From an uncultured Bacteroidia bacterium (GTDB lineage: Bacteria; Bacteroidota; Bacteroidia; NS11-12g; UBA955): a stretch of 64,000 nucleotides of DNA. The notes under the pieces are model-generated. The model did no database searches. It saw only the letters and a list, made by a program, of their open reading frames with translations, and was not told the origin of the DNA. This document shows positions 46,037-54,560 of this stretch, one piece after another (the first letter of the stretch is position 1; the number at the start of each line of letters is the position of its first letter). The position numbers and the translations under genes were made by a program. The DNA lies in NCBI GenBank assembly GCA_943788195.1, contig CALSPH010000002.1, positions 457,054 through 521,053 of the forward strand, given 5' to 3'.

Positions 46037-46047
46037 GAAATAAAAAA

Positions 46048-46074
46048 AACCCATCCGCCTAAGGCGGATGGGTT
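46048..46074 (-). terminator. Rho-independent terminator between convergent genes
   Basis: An 11-base stem, ACCCATCCGCC with GGCGGATGGGT, has a TAA loop. On the minus strand it is followed by eight T, so it best ends the Spy-like lipoprotein gene; it may act weakly for the plus strand too. Confidence 0.88.
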
Positions 46075-46101
46075 AGATTTACTTTATAATTAAATATACA
46101 A

Positions 46102-46800
46102 TTAGTGTCCTTTATAGCAGCAGATGAATTGGATCCATTGCTTCTCTGTTAATGTTCCTTTTAAGTTTCGAAGGAATTTAGCGTAGCAAGTTTTAAGTGC
46201 CGCATTTACTTTTACTTTTAAAGATCTTAATTCTTTGTGGAAAGCATATCTGATTCGAGTGATACGGTTAATCAATTCTTTTTTGGTGATTTTACCTGCT
46301 TTGTACAATCTGATTTGTTCAACAGCTAACTTTTTGTATTTAGCGTAAAGTTGAGCGTAGATAGCACGTGCTCTTTTAATTGAAGACTCTCTGCAATTTT
46401 TGTAATCTTTAAGTGCCCACTTGATTTTCTTCTTTTGGTCTACTTTTAAATCAAGTTTTCTTAAGCAAAGAATGAAAGAGTTCTGACGGATGTTTTTCCT
46501 TTTTGCAACCGTTGCATCATTTGAATTTTCATCTGCTTCTAAATCGCTTTCTTCTACAAGGTAGTCAGCTGCAATACCATCGTTCGCCATGGTTAAATCC
46601 TCTGTACCTTCATTGTAGGTAACTTCCATGTTGTCTTCTACTAGTTCTGCTTGTGAAACTAATCCAAGAATGTCGGCATCTGATTCTGCAATTTGAGTGG
46701 TTGTTGCATTTTGCTCTACTAATTTGTCTTTTTTACATCCTGTAATTACTAAAGCCATCATCCCGATTGCTAAAGCTGTAATTTTTACTGTTTTGTTCAT
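46102..46800 (-). CDS. Lipoprotein with Spy/CpxP-like helical C-terminal half
   Basis: The 232-residue protein has a lipobox (LVITGC), so it is lipid-anchored. The first 90 mature residues are acidic and look disordered. Residues about 95-232 are very basic and helical, with two sections that each begin near Cys and contain an LTxxQ-like motif (LKVDQKKKIKWAL and LTEKQWIQF), as in Spy/CpxP periplasmic chaperones. It ends with a Cys-Cys pair (FICCYKGH). Such proteins bind unfolded proteins under envelope stress. The exact family is not certain. Confidence 0.6.
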   Translation of the reverse strand: MNKTVKITALAIGMMALVITGCKKDKLVEQNATTTQIAESDADILGLVSQAELVEDNMEVTYNEGTEDLTMANDGIAADYLVEESDLEADENSNDATVAKRKNIRQNSFILCLRKLDLKVDQKKKIKWALKDYKNCRESSIKRARAIYAQLYAKYKKLAVEQIRLYKAGKITKKELINRITRIRYAFHKELRSLKVKVNAALKTCYAKFLRNLKGTLTEKQWIQFICCYKGH

Positions 46801-47050
46801 AATGTTTTCGTTTTATTTGGGTCTTTGACAGAGCCAAGTGGTAAAAGGGTTGCACTGGGTTGTAAAAAAAAGTACAAAAAAGCAGTCAAATGAGCATAAC
46901 TAACTGATAATCAGCAATAAAAATATTTAATTTTTTAAGGTAAAACTTTAACAAAATGTTTGCGATGATGGGGGATTATAAGGCAAATGCCATGTTTTTA
47001 ATACCCTTAGTCCATGAAAATTTGAACAATGCAACTCACTTATCAGGAAA

Positions 47051-47737
47051 TCATATCCCGTACTTTCTTAGATCTTTGATATGATCAAAGGCATGAGTTC
47101 TTAGTTGAAATTTGAGGTACTTTATTTTCTTACCTTGCTCCAACCACTTATTCTCATAATACGTTTTAATATCCAGAGCCTTAGGCCTACGTTCCCAAGA
47201 ATAGATATCCGCATTGTCTTCTAGTATAAGTAAATCACAATCATTAATTACAAATTTGGTAAAGGTATAAAAACGGGTGCTATCTGTTTTAAGATTTATT
47301 ATTCCCTCTGATTTTAAAATTTTAGTATACCGCTTTAGAAAAGCAGGATGTGTCAGTCTATTTTTTGCACTGCGGTCTTTGTGTTGTGGATCTGGAAATG
47401 TGATCCAAATCTCACTTATTTCTTCTGCGTCAAAGAACTCCTCGATTAAATCAATGGTGGCACGCATGAAACGGACATTTGGCACTTTATTCTCAATACA
47501 CCATTTAGCACCATGCCACATTCGATTGCCCTTTCTATCTATACCAATGTAATTGATATTGGGATTGGCGGCCCCAAGTTCACTTGCATAATGCCCATAC
47601 CCACAGGCTAACTCAAGAACAATGGGGTTATCATTCCCAAACACTTTATTCCACCGCCCCTTATTATCTCGGGCATACTCAAATGTGTTGCTAAAAGCAC
47701 TAAATTCATCAAATTGCCTAAGTTTATGCTTTCCCAC
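47051..47737 (-). CDS. trmB: tRNA (guanosine(46)-N7)-methyltransferase
   Basis: The 228-residue enzyme methylates N7 of G46 in the tRNA variable loop, using S-adenosylmethionine. The SAM motif is ELACGYGHYASELG, followed by IGIDRKGNRMWHGA and the family hallmark WITFPDPQHKDRSAKNRLTHP. Its length is normal. It is last in a minus-strand operon, 14 bases after menE. Confidence 0.95.
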   Translation of the reverse strand: MGKHKLRQFDEFSAFSNTFEYARDNKGRWNKVFGNDNPIVLELACGYGHYASELGAANPNINYIGIDRKGNRMWHGAKWCIENKVPNVRFMRATIDLIEEFFDAEEISEIWITFPDPQHKDRSAKNRLTHPAFLKRYTKILKSEGIINLKTDSTRFYTFTKFVINDCDLLILEDNADIYSWERRPKALDIKTYYENKWLEQGKKIKYLKFQLRTHAFDHIKDLRKYGI

Positions 47738-47751
47738 AATGCAAAACTAAA

Positions 47752-48711
47752 TTAATCAAGCTTCATTCTTTTCACTTTACCTGTAATTGTATCCAGCTGC
47801 ACTTCTTTCTGAATCATGCGCTTGATAGCGGCATAATTTCCAAATACCTCAATGATGCTTTCGTTCAATCCAATTAAATCAATATCCTTTGTTTCTTCTA
47901 CCACTAAAACAATTTCCTCACCCAAAATCTCATGCTTTTTTCCTGTAATAAAAAAAGGAATTGAAATTTTTTCTGCAATTAATTGCTCAATTTTTTCTGC
48001 CGATATTTTCAGCCCACCCGAATTAAGAACATAATCAGACCGCCCAATAAATACAAAACCATTGTTCTGCCTTTCTACAATATCTTGCGTTATCAACCAT
48101 TGATCATCCGATAATTTTGAACAGAGTGATAGCTGACCATCTGAATTGACTTGAATTTGTACTCCAGCGATTGGAAAAAAATATGTTTCGGGAATATTGC
48201 AAAGGGCAACATGCCCATAGGTCTCAGTCATGCCATACGTAACATAAATGCCTTTATGCCCTAAAAGAGTCAACTGTTCAGTCCAACGCTCTGGAATTGC
48301 TGCTCCACCGATTAAAATCGTTTTAAAACGCAACAACTTCTCCCGAGATAAAGCGTCTTGCAGGATATGGGCGAGTTGCATAGGCGAAATGGATATGTTT
48401 TCAAATGCATGATCCCTTGGCAAACTTAGCATTGGATTTGATTTGGGTGGTACGATATGTGCATCTTGCCCCCAATGCACAGCTCTCACCAACTGCATGA
48501 AACCACCCATTCGATTCGTTGGCAAACAACAAAAGACAGTTTGTTCGTTAATATTTGGTATTGCTGATGCAGTGAAACCCACCGAAATATTCATTTTTTC
48601 CCTGGTTAGAACCATTTGCTTGGATTCACCTGTAGAACCCGAAGTAGCAATAACAAATGTATGGTTTGGATTACGCCAGTCCTTTAAAAAATCTTGATAG
48701 GTGGTATACAT
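47752..48711 (-). CDS. menE: O-succinylbenzoate-CoA ligase (MenE-like)
   Basis: The 319-residue adenylate-forming enzyme has the AMP-binding P-loop ATSGSTGESK, YGMTETYGH and the C-terminal VLNSGGLKISAEKIEQ and KVKRMKLD, where the final Lys region is catalytic. The short length, about 320 residues, is typical of Bacteroidota MenE in menaquinone synthesis, which joins CoA to o-succinylbenzoate. No other men genes are next to it. It lies one base after the class V PLP gene and 14 bases before trmB. Confidence 0.8.
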   Translation of the reverse strand: MYTTYQDFLKDWRNPNHTFVIATSGSTGESKQMVLTREKMNISVGFTASAIPNINEQTVFCCLPTNRMGGFMQLVRAVHWGQDAHIVPPKSNPMLSLPRDHAFENISISPMQLAHILQDALSREKLLRFKTILIGGAAIPERWTEQLTLLGHKGIYVTYGMTETYGHVALCNIPETYFFPIAGVQIQVNSDGQLSLCSKLSDDQWLITQDIVERQNNGFVFIGRSDYVLNSGGLKISAEKIEQLIAEKISIPFFITGKKHEILGEEIVLVVEETKDIDLIGLNESIIEVFGNYAAIKRMIQKEVQLDTITGKVKRMKLD

Positions 48712-48712
48712 G

Positions 48713-49936
48713 CTAATGAAATTCTTCCATATGCTTAATTAATTCATCAACCTGTGCTTTTGAATTATACATATGAAAAGATATACGATTGCAAAATAAG
48801 TCACTCTCAGCAACAAAGCGCGTGACGATATTGTTTTTTCTCAAATAACTTGTAAGCATCTTCCCTTTTTCTCCAAATTTAAAACTGATAATACAAGCGC
48901 TTGATTGTTCTTCTTGAGGGGTTAGCAAATCATAGGTTTTGGCATTAGACAAAAGGTATTCCTTAAAATAGTTTGCTAAGCTTTTACCATGTGCATAGAT
49001 TTTATCGCGTCCTATTTCATCCTGAAAATCCATTGCGGCAATAATACCAGCATACAATGCCGTATTCTGAGTACCATAAAAGTACTGATGAGCAGATTCT
49101 ACATACTGGGTTAACTCCATCTGCTTTTTATCCAACTTCCAATCTGCACTACGCGCCCCAACAAACATGGGTTTCAATATCTGTCTTATTCCATTGGACA
49201 CAAACATATATCCAGTTCCTTTGGGGCCGCAAAGCCATTTATGAAAACAAGAAACATAAATATCACATCCCAATTCTCTTAAATTTAACGGCATCATTCC
49301 AGTTGGATGCGCCCCATCAATCACCGTAAGAATATTCTTTGACTTCGCTAATTCAACGATTTCTTTAATGGGCAACACTTGGCCTATAGTGCACGGAATG
49401 TGTGGCACAGCAATGACCCGCGTTTTAGAATTGATTGCTGCGGACACCTCTTCCAATGTCTTTGCAGCTGTTTCCTGAAGATCAAATGTCTTTACCTTTA
49501 TTCCATCAATTTTCTGCCGATTTAACCATGGCAATGCTCCTCCGACATGCTCATGCCCGGTCATTAAAACCTGATCTCCTCTTTTCAATGGAATGGACCA
49601 AGCGGCAATATTTATTCCTTCAGTGACATTATGTGTCAATGCAATCTCATCACTCTCAACACCCAAAAACTTAGCTACACGGGCAAGCGTAGCGGATTCT
49701 AAACCACCATATGATGCAGTCTCATTAACATAATCCATTCGATCCTTAATGGCCTTGGAAACCACCTTTGGACTTGGACCCATCGTACCATTATTTAGAA
49801 ATATCCTACCTCGCTTTAAACAAAAACCACCTATATCATTTGAAGTGGTAAATGCTTCAGATAAGCTGGGGTTAAACAAAAAACCACCGAGCCCTAGCCC
49901 GGTGATTTTTATAAATTCTTTTCTATTAGCCTTCAA
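48713..49936 (-). CDS. Class V aminotransferase-fold PLP enzyme with export-like N terminus
   Basis: The 407-residue enzyme is like isopenicillin N epimerase and cysteine desulfurase-fold proteins. The PLP lysine is Lys233 in SCFHKWLCGPKG, after IDGAHPTGM that holds the pyridoxal Asp. It starts with MKANRKEFIKITGLGLGGF, a Tat-like signal with only one Arg (RK) instead of RR, so it may be exported or merely resemble that signal. It sits between DUF4197 (12-base gap) and menE (one-base gap). The substrate is unknown. Confidence 0.8.
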   Translation of the reverse strand: MKANRKEFIKITGLGLGGFLFNPSLSEAFTTSNDIGGFCLKRGRIFLNNGTMGPSPKVVSKAIKDRMDYVNETASYGGLESATLARVAKFLGVESDEIALTHNVTEGINIAAWSIPLKRGDQVLMTGHEHVGGALPWLNRQKIDGIKVKTFDLQETAAKTLEEVSAAINSKTRVIAVPHIPCTIGQVLPIKEIVELAKSKNILTVIDGAHPTGMMPLNLRELGCDIYVSCFHKWLCGPKGTGYMFVSNGIRQILKPMFVGARSADWKLDKKQMELTQYVESAHQYFYGTQNTALYAGIIAAMDFQDEIGRDKIYAHGKSLANYFKEYLLSNAKTYDLLTPQEEQSSACIISFKFGEKGKMLTSYLRKNNIVTRFVAESDLFCNRISFHMYNSKAQVDELIKHMEEFH

Positions 49937-49948
49937 AATTCAACCTAT

Positions 49949-50686
49949 TTATTTCGTTGTATCCGCGTAATCAAACACCTTTTTTAATATAGCAGTGGTT
50001 CTTTCAACTGGGTTTTCGCGAATTGCATTTTCTTGCGTACGAATTTCTGAAAACAAGGCAGTGGTTGCTTTCTCAGTAACATACTGGTTTAAGTCCGTAT
50101 TAATGTCTTTATCCAATCCCAACAATCCTTTATACTTATTCACGTTGGTTACTATTGGTTTCCAATAATCCATCACCTTTACCGCATCAAGCGCTTTTTG
50201 TATTTCTGGCTTAAATGCAGACATTAAACTTGAAGTAGTGGTTTTCTCTAAATAATTGGTTGCAGACCCATTTCCTCCTTTTAATATGCCCATTGCATCG
50301 GTAATGGACATTCCCATAACAGCACTTTTGAAAATAGGCATTGCTTTACCCATTGCATTCTCAGCACCGCGGTTCATTGCGGTTACACATTCGTCCAAAG
50401 TTCCACCAATAAGTGCATTCAATAATGCACTGCTTCTAATTTTAGACTCTACATTTCTCACCTCAGGTGGAAGTAAAATTTTTCGTACTGCGTCACCTAA
50501 AAATGCATCTTTTACATTTAGCAATCCAGTTCCTTTGCTAACCCCTTTCACTAAGGCCTCTTTTAATCCTGATGCAACTTCGCTTTCTGAAGGTATAAAG
50601 CTACCCGCAGTGCTTGCAACAGTGCTTAAAAAATCACATCCTGACAATAAAAAAGGAAGTGCAGCTACAAATAATAATTTTCTCAT
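49949..50686 (-). CDS. DUF4197 lipoprotein
   Basis: The 245-residue protein has a lipobox (LPFLLSGC) and the DUF4197 domain: ASGLKEALVKGVSKGTGLL, VESKIRSSALLNALIGG and AMGILKGGNGSATNYL. The helical family is found widely in Proteobacteria and Bacteroidota but has no known role. It heads the operon with the class V enzyme, menE and trmB, and has a perfect promoter at 50713-50742. Confidence 0.85.
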   Translation of the reverse strand: MRKLLFVAALPFLLSGCDFLSTVASTAGSFIPSESEVASGLKEALVKGVSKGTGLLNVKDAFLGDAVRKILLPPEVRNVESKIRSSALLNALIGGTLDECVTAMNRGAENAMGKAMPIFKSAVMGMSITDAMGILKGGNGSATNYLEKTTTSSLMSAFKPEIQKALDAVKVMDYWKPIVTNVNKYKGLLGLDKDINTDLNQYVTEKATTALFSEIRTQENAIRENPVERTTAILKKVFDYADTTK

Positions 50687-50712
50687 ATTTTAATTTTTTT
50701 CAATCTATGCCT

Positions 50713-50742
50713 CAAATATATCAATAATTATTCCAATCTCAA
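50713..50742 (-). promoter_or_regulatory. Promoter of the DUF4197-menE-trmB operon (TTG-N19-TATATTTG)
   Basis: On the minus strand TTG (50742-50740) is followed by a 19-base spacer and TATATTTG (50720-50713), an ideal match, 26 bases before the ATG at 50686. The plus strand has its own TATATTTG at 50748-50755, so the promoters are back to back. Confidence 0.7.
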
Positions 50743-50752
50743 TCTGCTATAT

Positions 50753-52207
50753 TTGTGCCTTATAAAAAACAAGTCCAAATATCAGGGTGAAGTAGGAAGA
50801 AACTGGGAACGCATCCTTTTTCTAATCGTATTTATTTTTTATTTGGGTCTCTTTTTATTCACTTCTTCGGACCCATTTTTCGGTGATGCGAAATCTACTA
50901 TTAGCCGACTTGCCTATCCTGCATTTGAATCCAATTTTCGGATCTGGCTTTATCCACAGGGCATTGATCCTGGTCACCCGGTTATTATTCCATTGATACA
51001 TGCTTTCTTATGGAAGATCTTTGGCGCTCATCTTTGGATTAGCCATTTATTTACCTTTTGTTTTACCCTTCTGGCACTGGTATTTGCCAGCAGAATTGAT
51101 AAATACTACCAAAGTAAGGGTTGGTTCTTGCTCTTAGTAGCCATCAATCCATTATTCGTATCACTAGCAGCATCCCTTAACAGTCATATCATATTAGTGG
51201 CATGTTTCCTTGGGTTTCATTTCTTTCATACCAAAGGAAAGCTCATAGGGCAGATTATATGCTTAGTTGGACTTTTATTAACGCATAATCAGGGAATGCT
51301 TATAGCCGTTGTTCTATTGATTGCCCACTTTATTACAGAACGTAACGCAAAACAAACCATCAAAATGACCCTTGCATTTATTCCATGGGGCATTTGGCTT
51401 TTTATACATCACCATGAAACCGGCTGGTTTCTAATCCCCCCTGAATACGCTGAATTCAGAGGCATCGGAACGCTACCCACGTTAATAAAAAATGCAGCAA
51501 TCATTGCATGGCGCCTTGCTGATTTCGGACTCTTTGCAATCATCTTACTCTCCATATTTTACATTATTAAAAACAGGAGTAAGACCATGATTTACATCAC
51601 ACTAATCGCTTTAGGTATAGCGGGTAGTGTATGGCTTTCTGTTAAATTTTCTATTGCGCACCGCTATCTTATTTTCGCTCATTTAATACTAACCCTCCCA
51701 GCATCACTCCTATTAATTAAGCAAACGAATAGGATTAAATACCTTGTGGTTGTTTTACTACTCAGCGGCTCTTTCTGGTATTACCCAGGAAAACAATTAT
51801 CTGATGCGAACATCCAGTTTCGGCACTATTTTAACATCTATAAGACCATTCAAAGCCAGCCAATATTGGGCAAACACACCCTCTATTCAACGCCTCCTAA
51901 TGAGAGCAAATCCACAATTACCCATTTATCTAAAGACACCCAATGGCTGGATATTAATTCTCTGTCAGAGGTAAAGGACTTAAGCACAATTCATAAAATA
52001 ATGCAAGGCAACGTCTGTGGTCCATTATCAAAAGAAATAAAAGATCTAATATTAAACTGGGACTATATATCCATTAAATCTGGGCCTGCATGGGTAAACA
52101 TCTACTCCAAATCACCAATGAACGCTGTATTGAAGGAAAAATTCCCCAAACGCAAGGCTACTTGGTTGGAAGAGAAAATGAAGGATTTAAAAAAGCAATA
52201 CAAATAG
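50753..52207 (+). CDS. GT-C-like integral membrane glycosyltransferase
   Basis: The frame can only be read from TTG at 50753, but this lies inside a -7 box (50748-50755); the true first codon may be the in-frame ATA at 50762, six bases after the box. The 480 or so residues contain about ten membrane helices. The extracytoplasmic loop (SSDPFFGDAKSTISRLAYPA, then IDPGHPVIIPLIHAFLWK) resembles the acidic first loop of GT-C glycosyltransferases (ArnT/PMT-like), with LNPLFVSLAASLNSHI-type helices after it. They use lipid-phosphate-linked sugars. The donor and acceptor are unknown. Confidence 0.55.
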   Translation: MCLIKNKSKYQGEVGRNWERILFLIVFIFYLGLFLFTSSDPFFGDAKSTISRLAYPAFESNFRIWLYPQGIDPGHPVIIPLIHAFLWKIFGAHLWISHLFTFCFTLLALVFASRIDKYYQSKGWFLLLVAINPLFVSLAASLNSHIILVACFLGFHFFHTKGKLIGQIICLVGLLLTHNQGMLIAVVLLIAHFITERNAKQTIKMTLAFIPWGIWLFIHHHETGWFLIPPEYAEFRGIGTLPTLIKNAAIIAWRLADFGLFAIILLSIFYIIKNRSKTMIYITLIALGIAGSVWLSVKFSIAHRYLIFAHLILTLPASLLLIKQTNRIKYLVVVLLLSGSFWYYPGKQLSDANIQFRHYFNIYKTIQSQPILGKHTLYSTPPNESKSTITHLSKDTQWLDINSLSEVKDLSTIHKIMQGNVCGPLSKEIKDLILNWDYISIKSGPAWVNIYSKSPMNAVLKEKFPKRKATWLEEKMKDLKKQYK

Positions 52208-52272
52208 TTGAATACAGCTTGTGATATATTGATAAATAAAGCCTTTTGTTAATAAAATAACTAGGATATACT

Positions 52273-52280
52273 TAACTTTG
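52273..52280 (+). promoter_or_regulatory. -7 promoter box of the alpha-oxoamine synthase gene (TAACTTTG)
   Basis: TAACTTTG matches TAnnTTTG and ends 26 bases before the ATG at 52307. A TTTTG lies upstream with a 24-base spacer, longer than usual. Confidence 0.45.
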
Positions 52281-52306
52281 CAGCGATTTCATTAATTGAA
52301 AAAAGC

Positions 52307-53560
52307 ATGAAGGATATTTTCGAAAAAATACAAAAGAATATGGGTCCATTAGGGATTCACAGCAAAGAAGCCCATGGGTATTACACATTCCCTAAGCTAG
52401 AAGGAGAGTTAGCACCACGAATGAAATTCATGGGCAAAGAAGTTCTCAACTGGAGTTTGAACAATTATTTGGGACTTGGAAACAATCCAGAAGTTCGAAA
52501 AGCAGATGCAGAAGCAGCAGCAGATTGGGGCTGTGCATATCCAATGGGAGCTCGAATGATGAGTGGCAACACTTCAAATCACGAGCGTTTGGAAAATGAA
52601 CTAGCTGAATTTGTAAGCAAGGAAGATTGCATTTTATTAAACTTTGGATACCAAGGCGTACTTTCTGCAATTGATTGTCTAGTAGACCGCCATGATGTAA
52701 TTGTATATGATGCTGAATGCCATGCATGTATAATTGATGGCGTGAGGCTACACGCAGGTAAACGATATGTTTATAAGCACAATGATTTAGAAAGTTTAGA
52801 AACTCAATTAAAAAGAGCTGAAAAATTAATAGGTGATAGCCAAGGTGGTATTTTAGTTATCACTGAGGGCGTTTACGGAATGAGTGGATCCCAAGGAAAA
52901 CTCAAAGAAATCATTGAACTTAAAAAGAAATTTGATTTCCGTCTATTTGTAGATGATGCACATGGTTTTGGAACTATGGGTAAGACGGGTGCTGGTACAG
53001 GCGAGGAACAAGGTTGCCAAGATGGCATTGATGTTTACTTCTCAACGTTTGCAAAAAGCATGGCCAGTGTGGGTGCATTTATTGCAGCAGACAAAGAAGT
53101 GGTAAATTACCTAAGATATAATATGCGTTCCCAGATTTTTGCCAAATCATTGCCGATGCCATTGGTTGTTGGAGCATTAAAAAGGTTAGCAATGTTACGG
53201 GACGACCCAAGCCATAAGGCAAACCTTTGGAAAATAGTAAATGCTTTGCAAGGTGAACTTAAAAAAGCAGGGTTCAATATTGGGATAACCACGACACCGG
53301 TTACCCCTGTTGTGTTAAATGGCACCATGCCTGAAGCAACCAACTTAACCTATGATTTAAGAGAAAATTTCAACATTTTCTGTTCCATTGTAGCTTACCC
53401 AGTTATTCCAAGAGGTCAAATCATTTTGCGCCTTATTCCTACTGCGATGCATTCAATTGCAGATGTGGAAGAAACTATTCAGGCTTTTAAAGCGATTAAA
53501 TCTAAACTTGATTCAGGAGCATATAAAGCAGAAGTGATAACCAATGTAGCGGTAAGCTAA
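52307..53560 (+). CDS. Alpha-oxoamine synthase family PLP enzyme
   Basis: The 417-residue enzyme is of the KBL/8-amino-7-oxononanoate/serine palmitoyltransferase type. NYLGLGNNPEVRKA, GARMMSGNTSNHERLENELAEF and LFVDDAHGFGTMG (PLP Asp) are seen, with Lys in STFAKSMASVGAF as the Schiff base. These enzymes join an amino acid to an acyl-CoA with loss of CO2. In Bacteroidota close relatives make sphingoid or sulfonolipid (capnine) bases, so this may be one; the substrate cannot be read. It is followed by the HhH gene (12-base gap). Confidence 0.88.
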   Translation: MKDIFEKIQKNMGPLGIHSKEAHGYYTFPKLEGELAPRMKFMGKEVLNWSLNNYLGLGNNPEVRKADAEAAADWGCAYPMGARMMSGNTSNHERLENELAEFVSKEDCILLNFGYQGVLSAIDCLVDRHDVIVYDAECHACIIDGVRLHAGKRYVYKHNDLESLETQLKRAEKLIGDSQGGILVITEGVYGMSGSQGKLKEIIELKKKFDFRLFVDDAHGFGTMGKTGAGTGEEQGCQDGIDVYFSTFAKSMASVGAFIAADKEVVNYLRYNMRSQIFAKSLPMPLVVGALKRLAMLRDDPSHKANLWKIVNALQGELKKAGFNIGITTTPVTPVVLNGTMPEATNLTYDLRENFNIFCSIVAYPVIPRGQIILRLIPTAMHSIADVEETIQAFKAIKSKLDSGAYKAEVITNVAVS

Positions 53561-53572
53561 AATATACATAAT

Positions 53573-54460
53573 ATGCATAAGAAGCCGTTTAAAGCTTTTG
53601 GCGATTGGTTTTACTACACCCTCTCCGAACGTAAAGCGGCTTTTTATTTATGTGGTATAATTATCATTCTTAGTCTTTTTCCTTTCGCTTACGACCATTT
53701 TATTCGGCCCAAGGCTAGACTAGTTGTTCAAGAGCAATTGATTAACCAGTTAGAGAAAGCCGAATCCTCGACTCGTTATACAAGTGAACCTTCAGCAAGA
53801 CAAAAGCGGAAAAATATTAATGATGCTACCTGGAAAGACATGATCAATATCGGTATACAAAAAAAACTAGCCAATTCAATCATAAATTATCGCAATGCCC
53901 TGAAAGGGTTTAGCTCGTCCGATCAAATTGAAAAAGTATATGGTATATCAAAACAAGATATAGCCCTACTAAAAAAAGAATTTATCCTTCCATCTAAAAG
54001 ATTAGATCAAGAAACAGAATCCAAACCACTCCCTTCAGCAAAAGCAAAATATGAGACCATTGAACCATCTATCGTTAACATTAATCTCGCGGATAGTATG
54101 GACTTTGTAACGTTACCTGGCATTGGCCCCTATTACACATCTAAAATATTGCGTTTCAGAAGAGCACTTGGCGGCTTCTATGCCATCGAACAATTGGGAG
54201 AAATTTATGGCCTTCCAGATTCTGTTATCACCGCAATTCAACCACTATTGATTTGTGAAGGCGATTTGAAACCTATCCATATTAACGAAGTGGATGCCGA
54301 CATGCTTGACAATAACCCGTATATTTCCAGAAAACAAGCGAAACTTATAATTGCATATCGCACACAACATGGCAAGTATGAGTATATAAATCAAATTAAA
54401 ATAGCCGGGATGTTGAGTCAGAAGGAAATTGAGAAAATTGAACCCTATATTTCTTTTTAA
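53573..54460 (+). CDS. Membrane-anchored helix-hairpin-helix protein (ComEA-like)
   Basis: The 295-residue protein has one N-terminal membrane helix (AAFYLCGIIIILSLFPFAY). Three helix-hairpin-helix repeats follow: NDATWKDMINIGIQKKLANSI, INLADSMDFVTLPGIGPYYTSK with the typical GIGP turn, and INEVDADMLDNNPYISRKQAKLI. HhH domains bind DNA without sequence preference. ComEA carries incoming DNA in transformation; the Bacteroidota proteins of this type have that name by similarity only. It follows the PLP enzyme by 12 bases. Confidence 0.85.
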   Translation: MHKKPFKAFGDWFYYTLSERKAAFYLCGIIIILSLFPFAYDHFIRPKARLVVQEQLINQLEKAESSTRYTSEPSARQKRKNINDATWKDMINIGIQKKLANSIINYRNALKGFSSSDQIEKVYGISKQDIALLKKEFILPSKRLDQETESKPLPSAKAKYETIEPSIVNINLADSMDFVTLPGIGPYYTSKILRFRRALGGFYAIEQLGEIYGLPDSVITAIQPLLICEGDLKPIHINEVDADMLDNNPYISRKQAKLIIAYRTQHGKYEYINQIKIAGMLSQKEIEKIEPYISF

Positions 54461-54560
54461 CCGCTCGAGATATAATGATTTCTTAACATTGCAATAAGTG
54501 TATGATTAAAACAATATTCGTATTTTGTAACATATATACTAATATTGAAACCAACCAAGG

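Noticed and set aside
54480-54560. Pho-box-like repeats before the response regulator gene itself
   Set aside because: Single TTAACA and GTAACA words occur, but without an 11-base period, so autoregulation is not supported.
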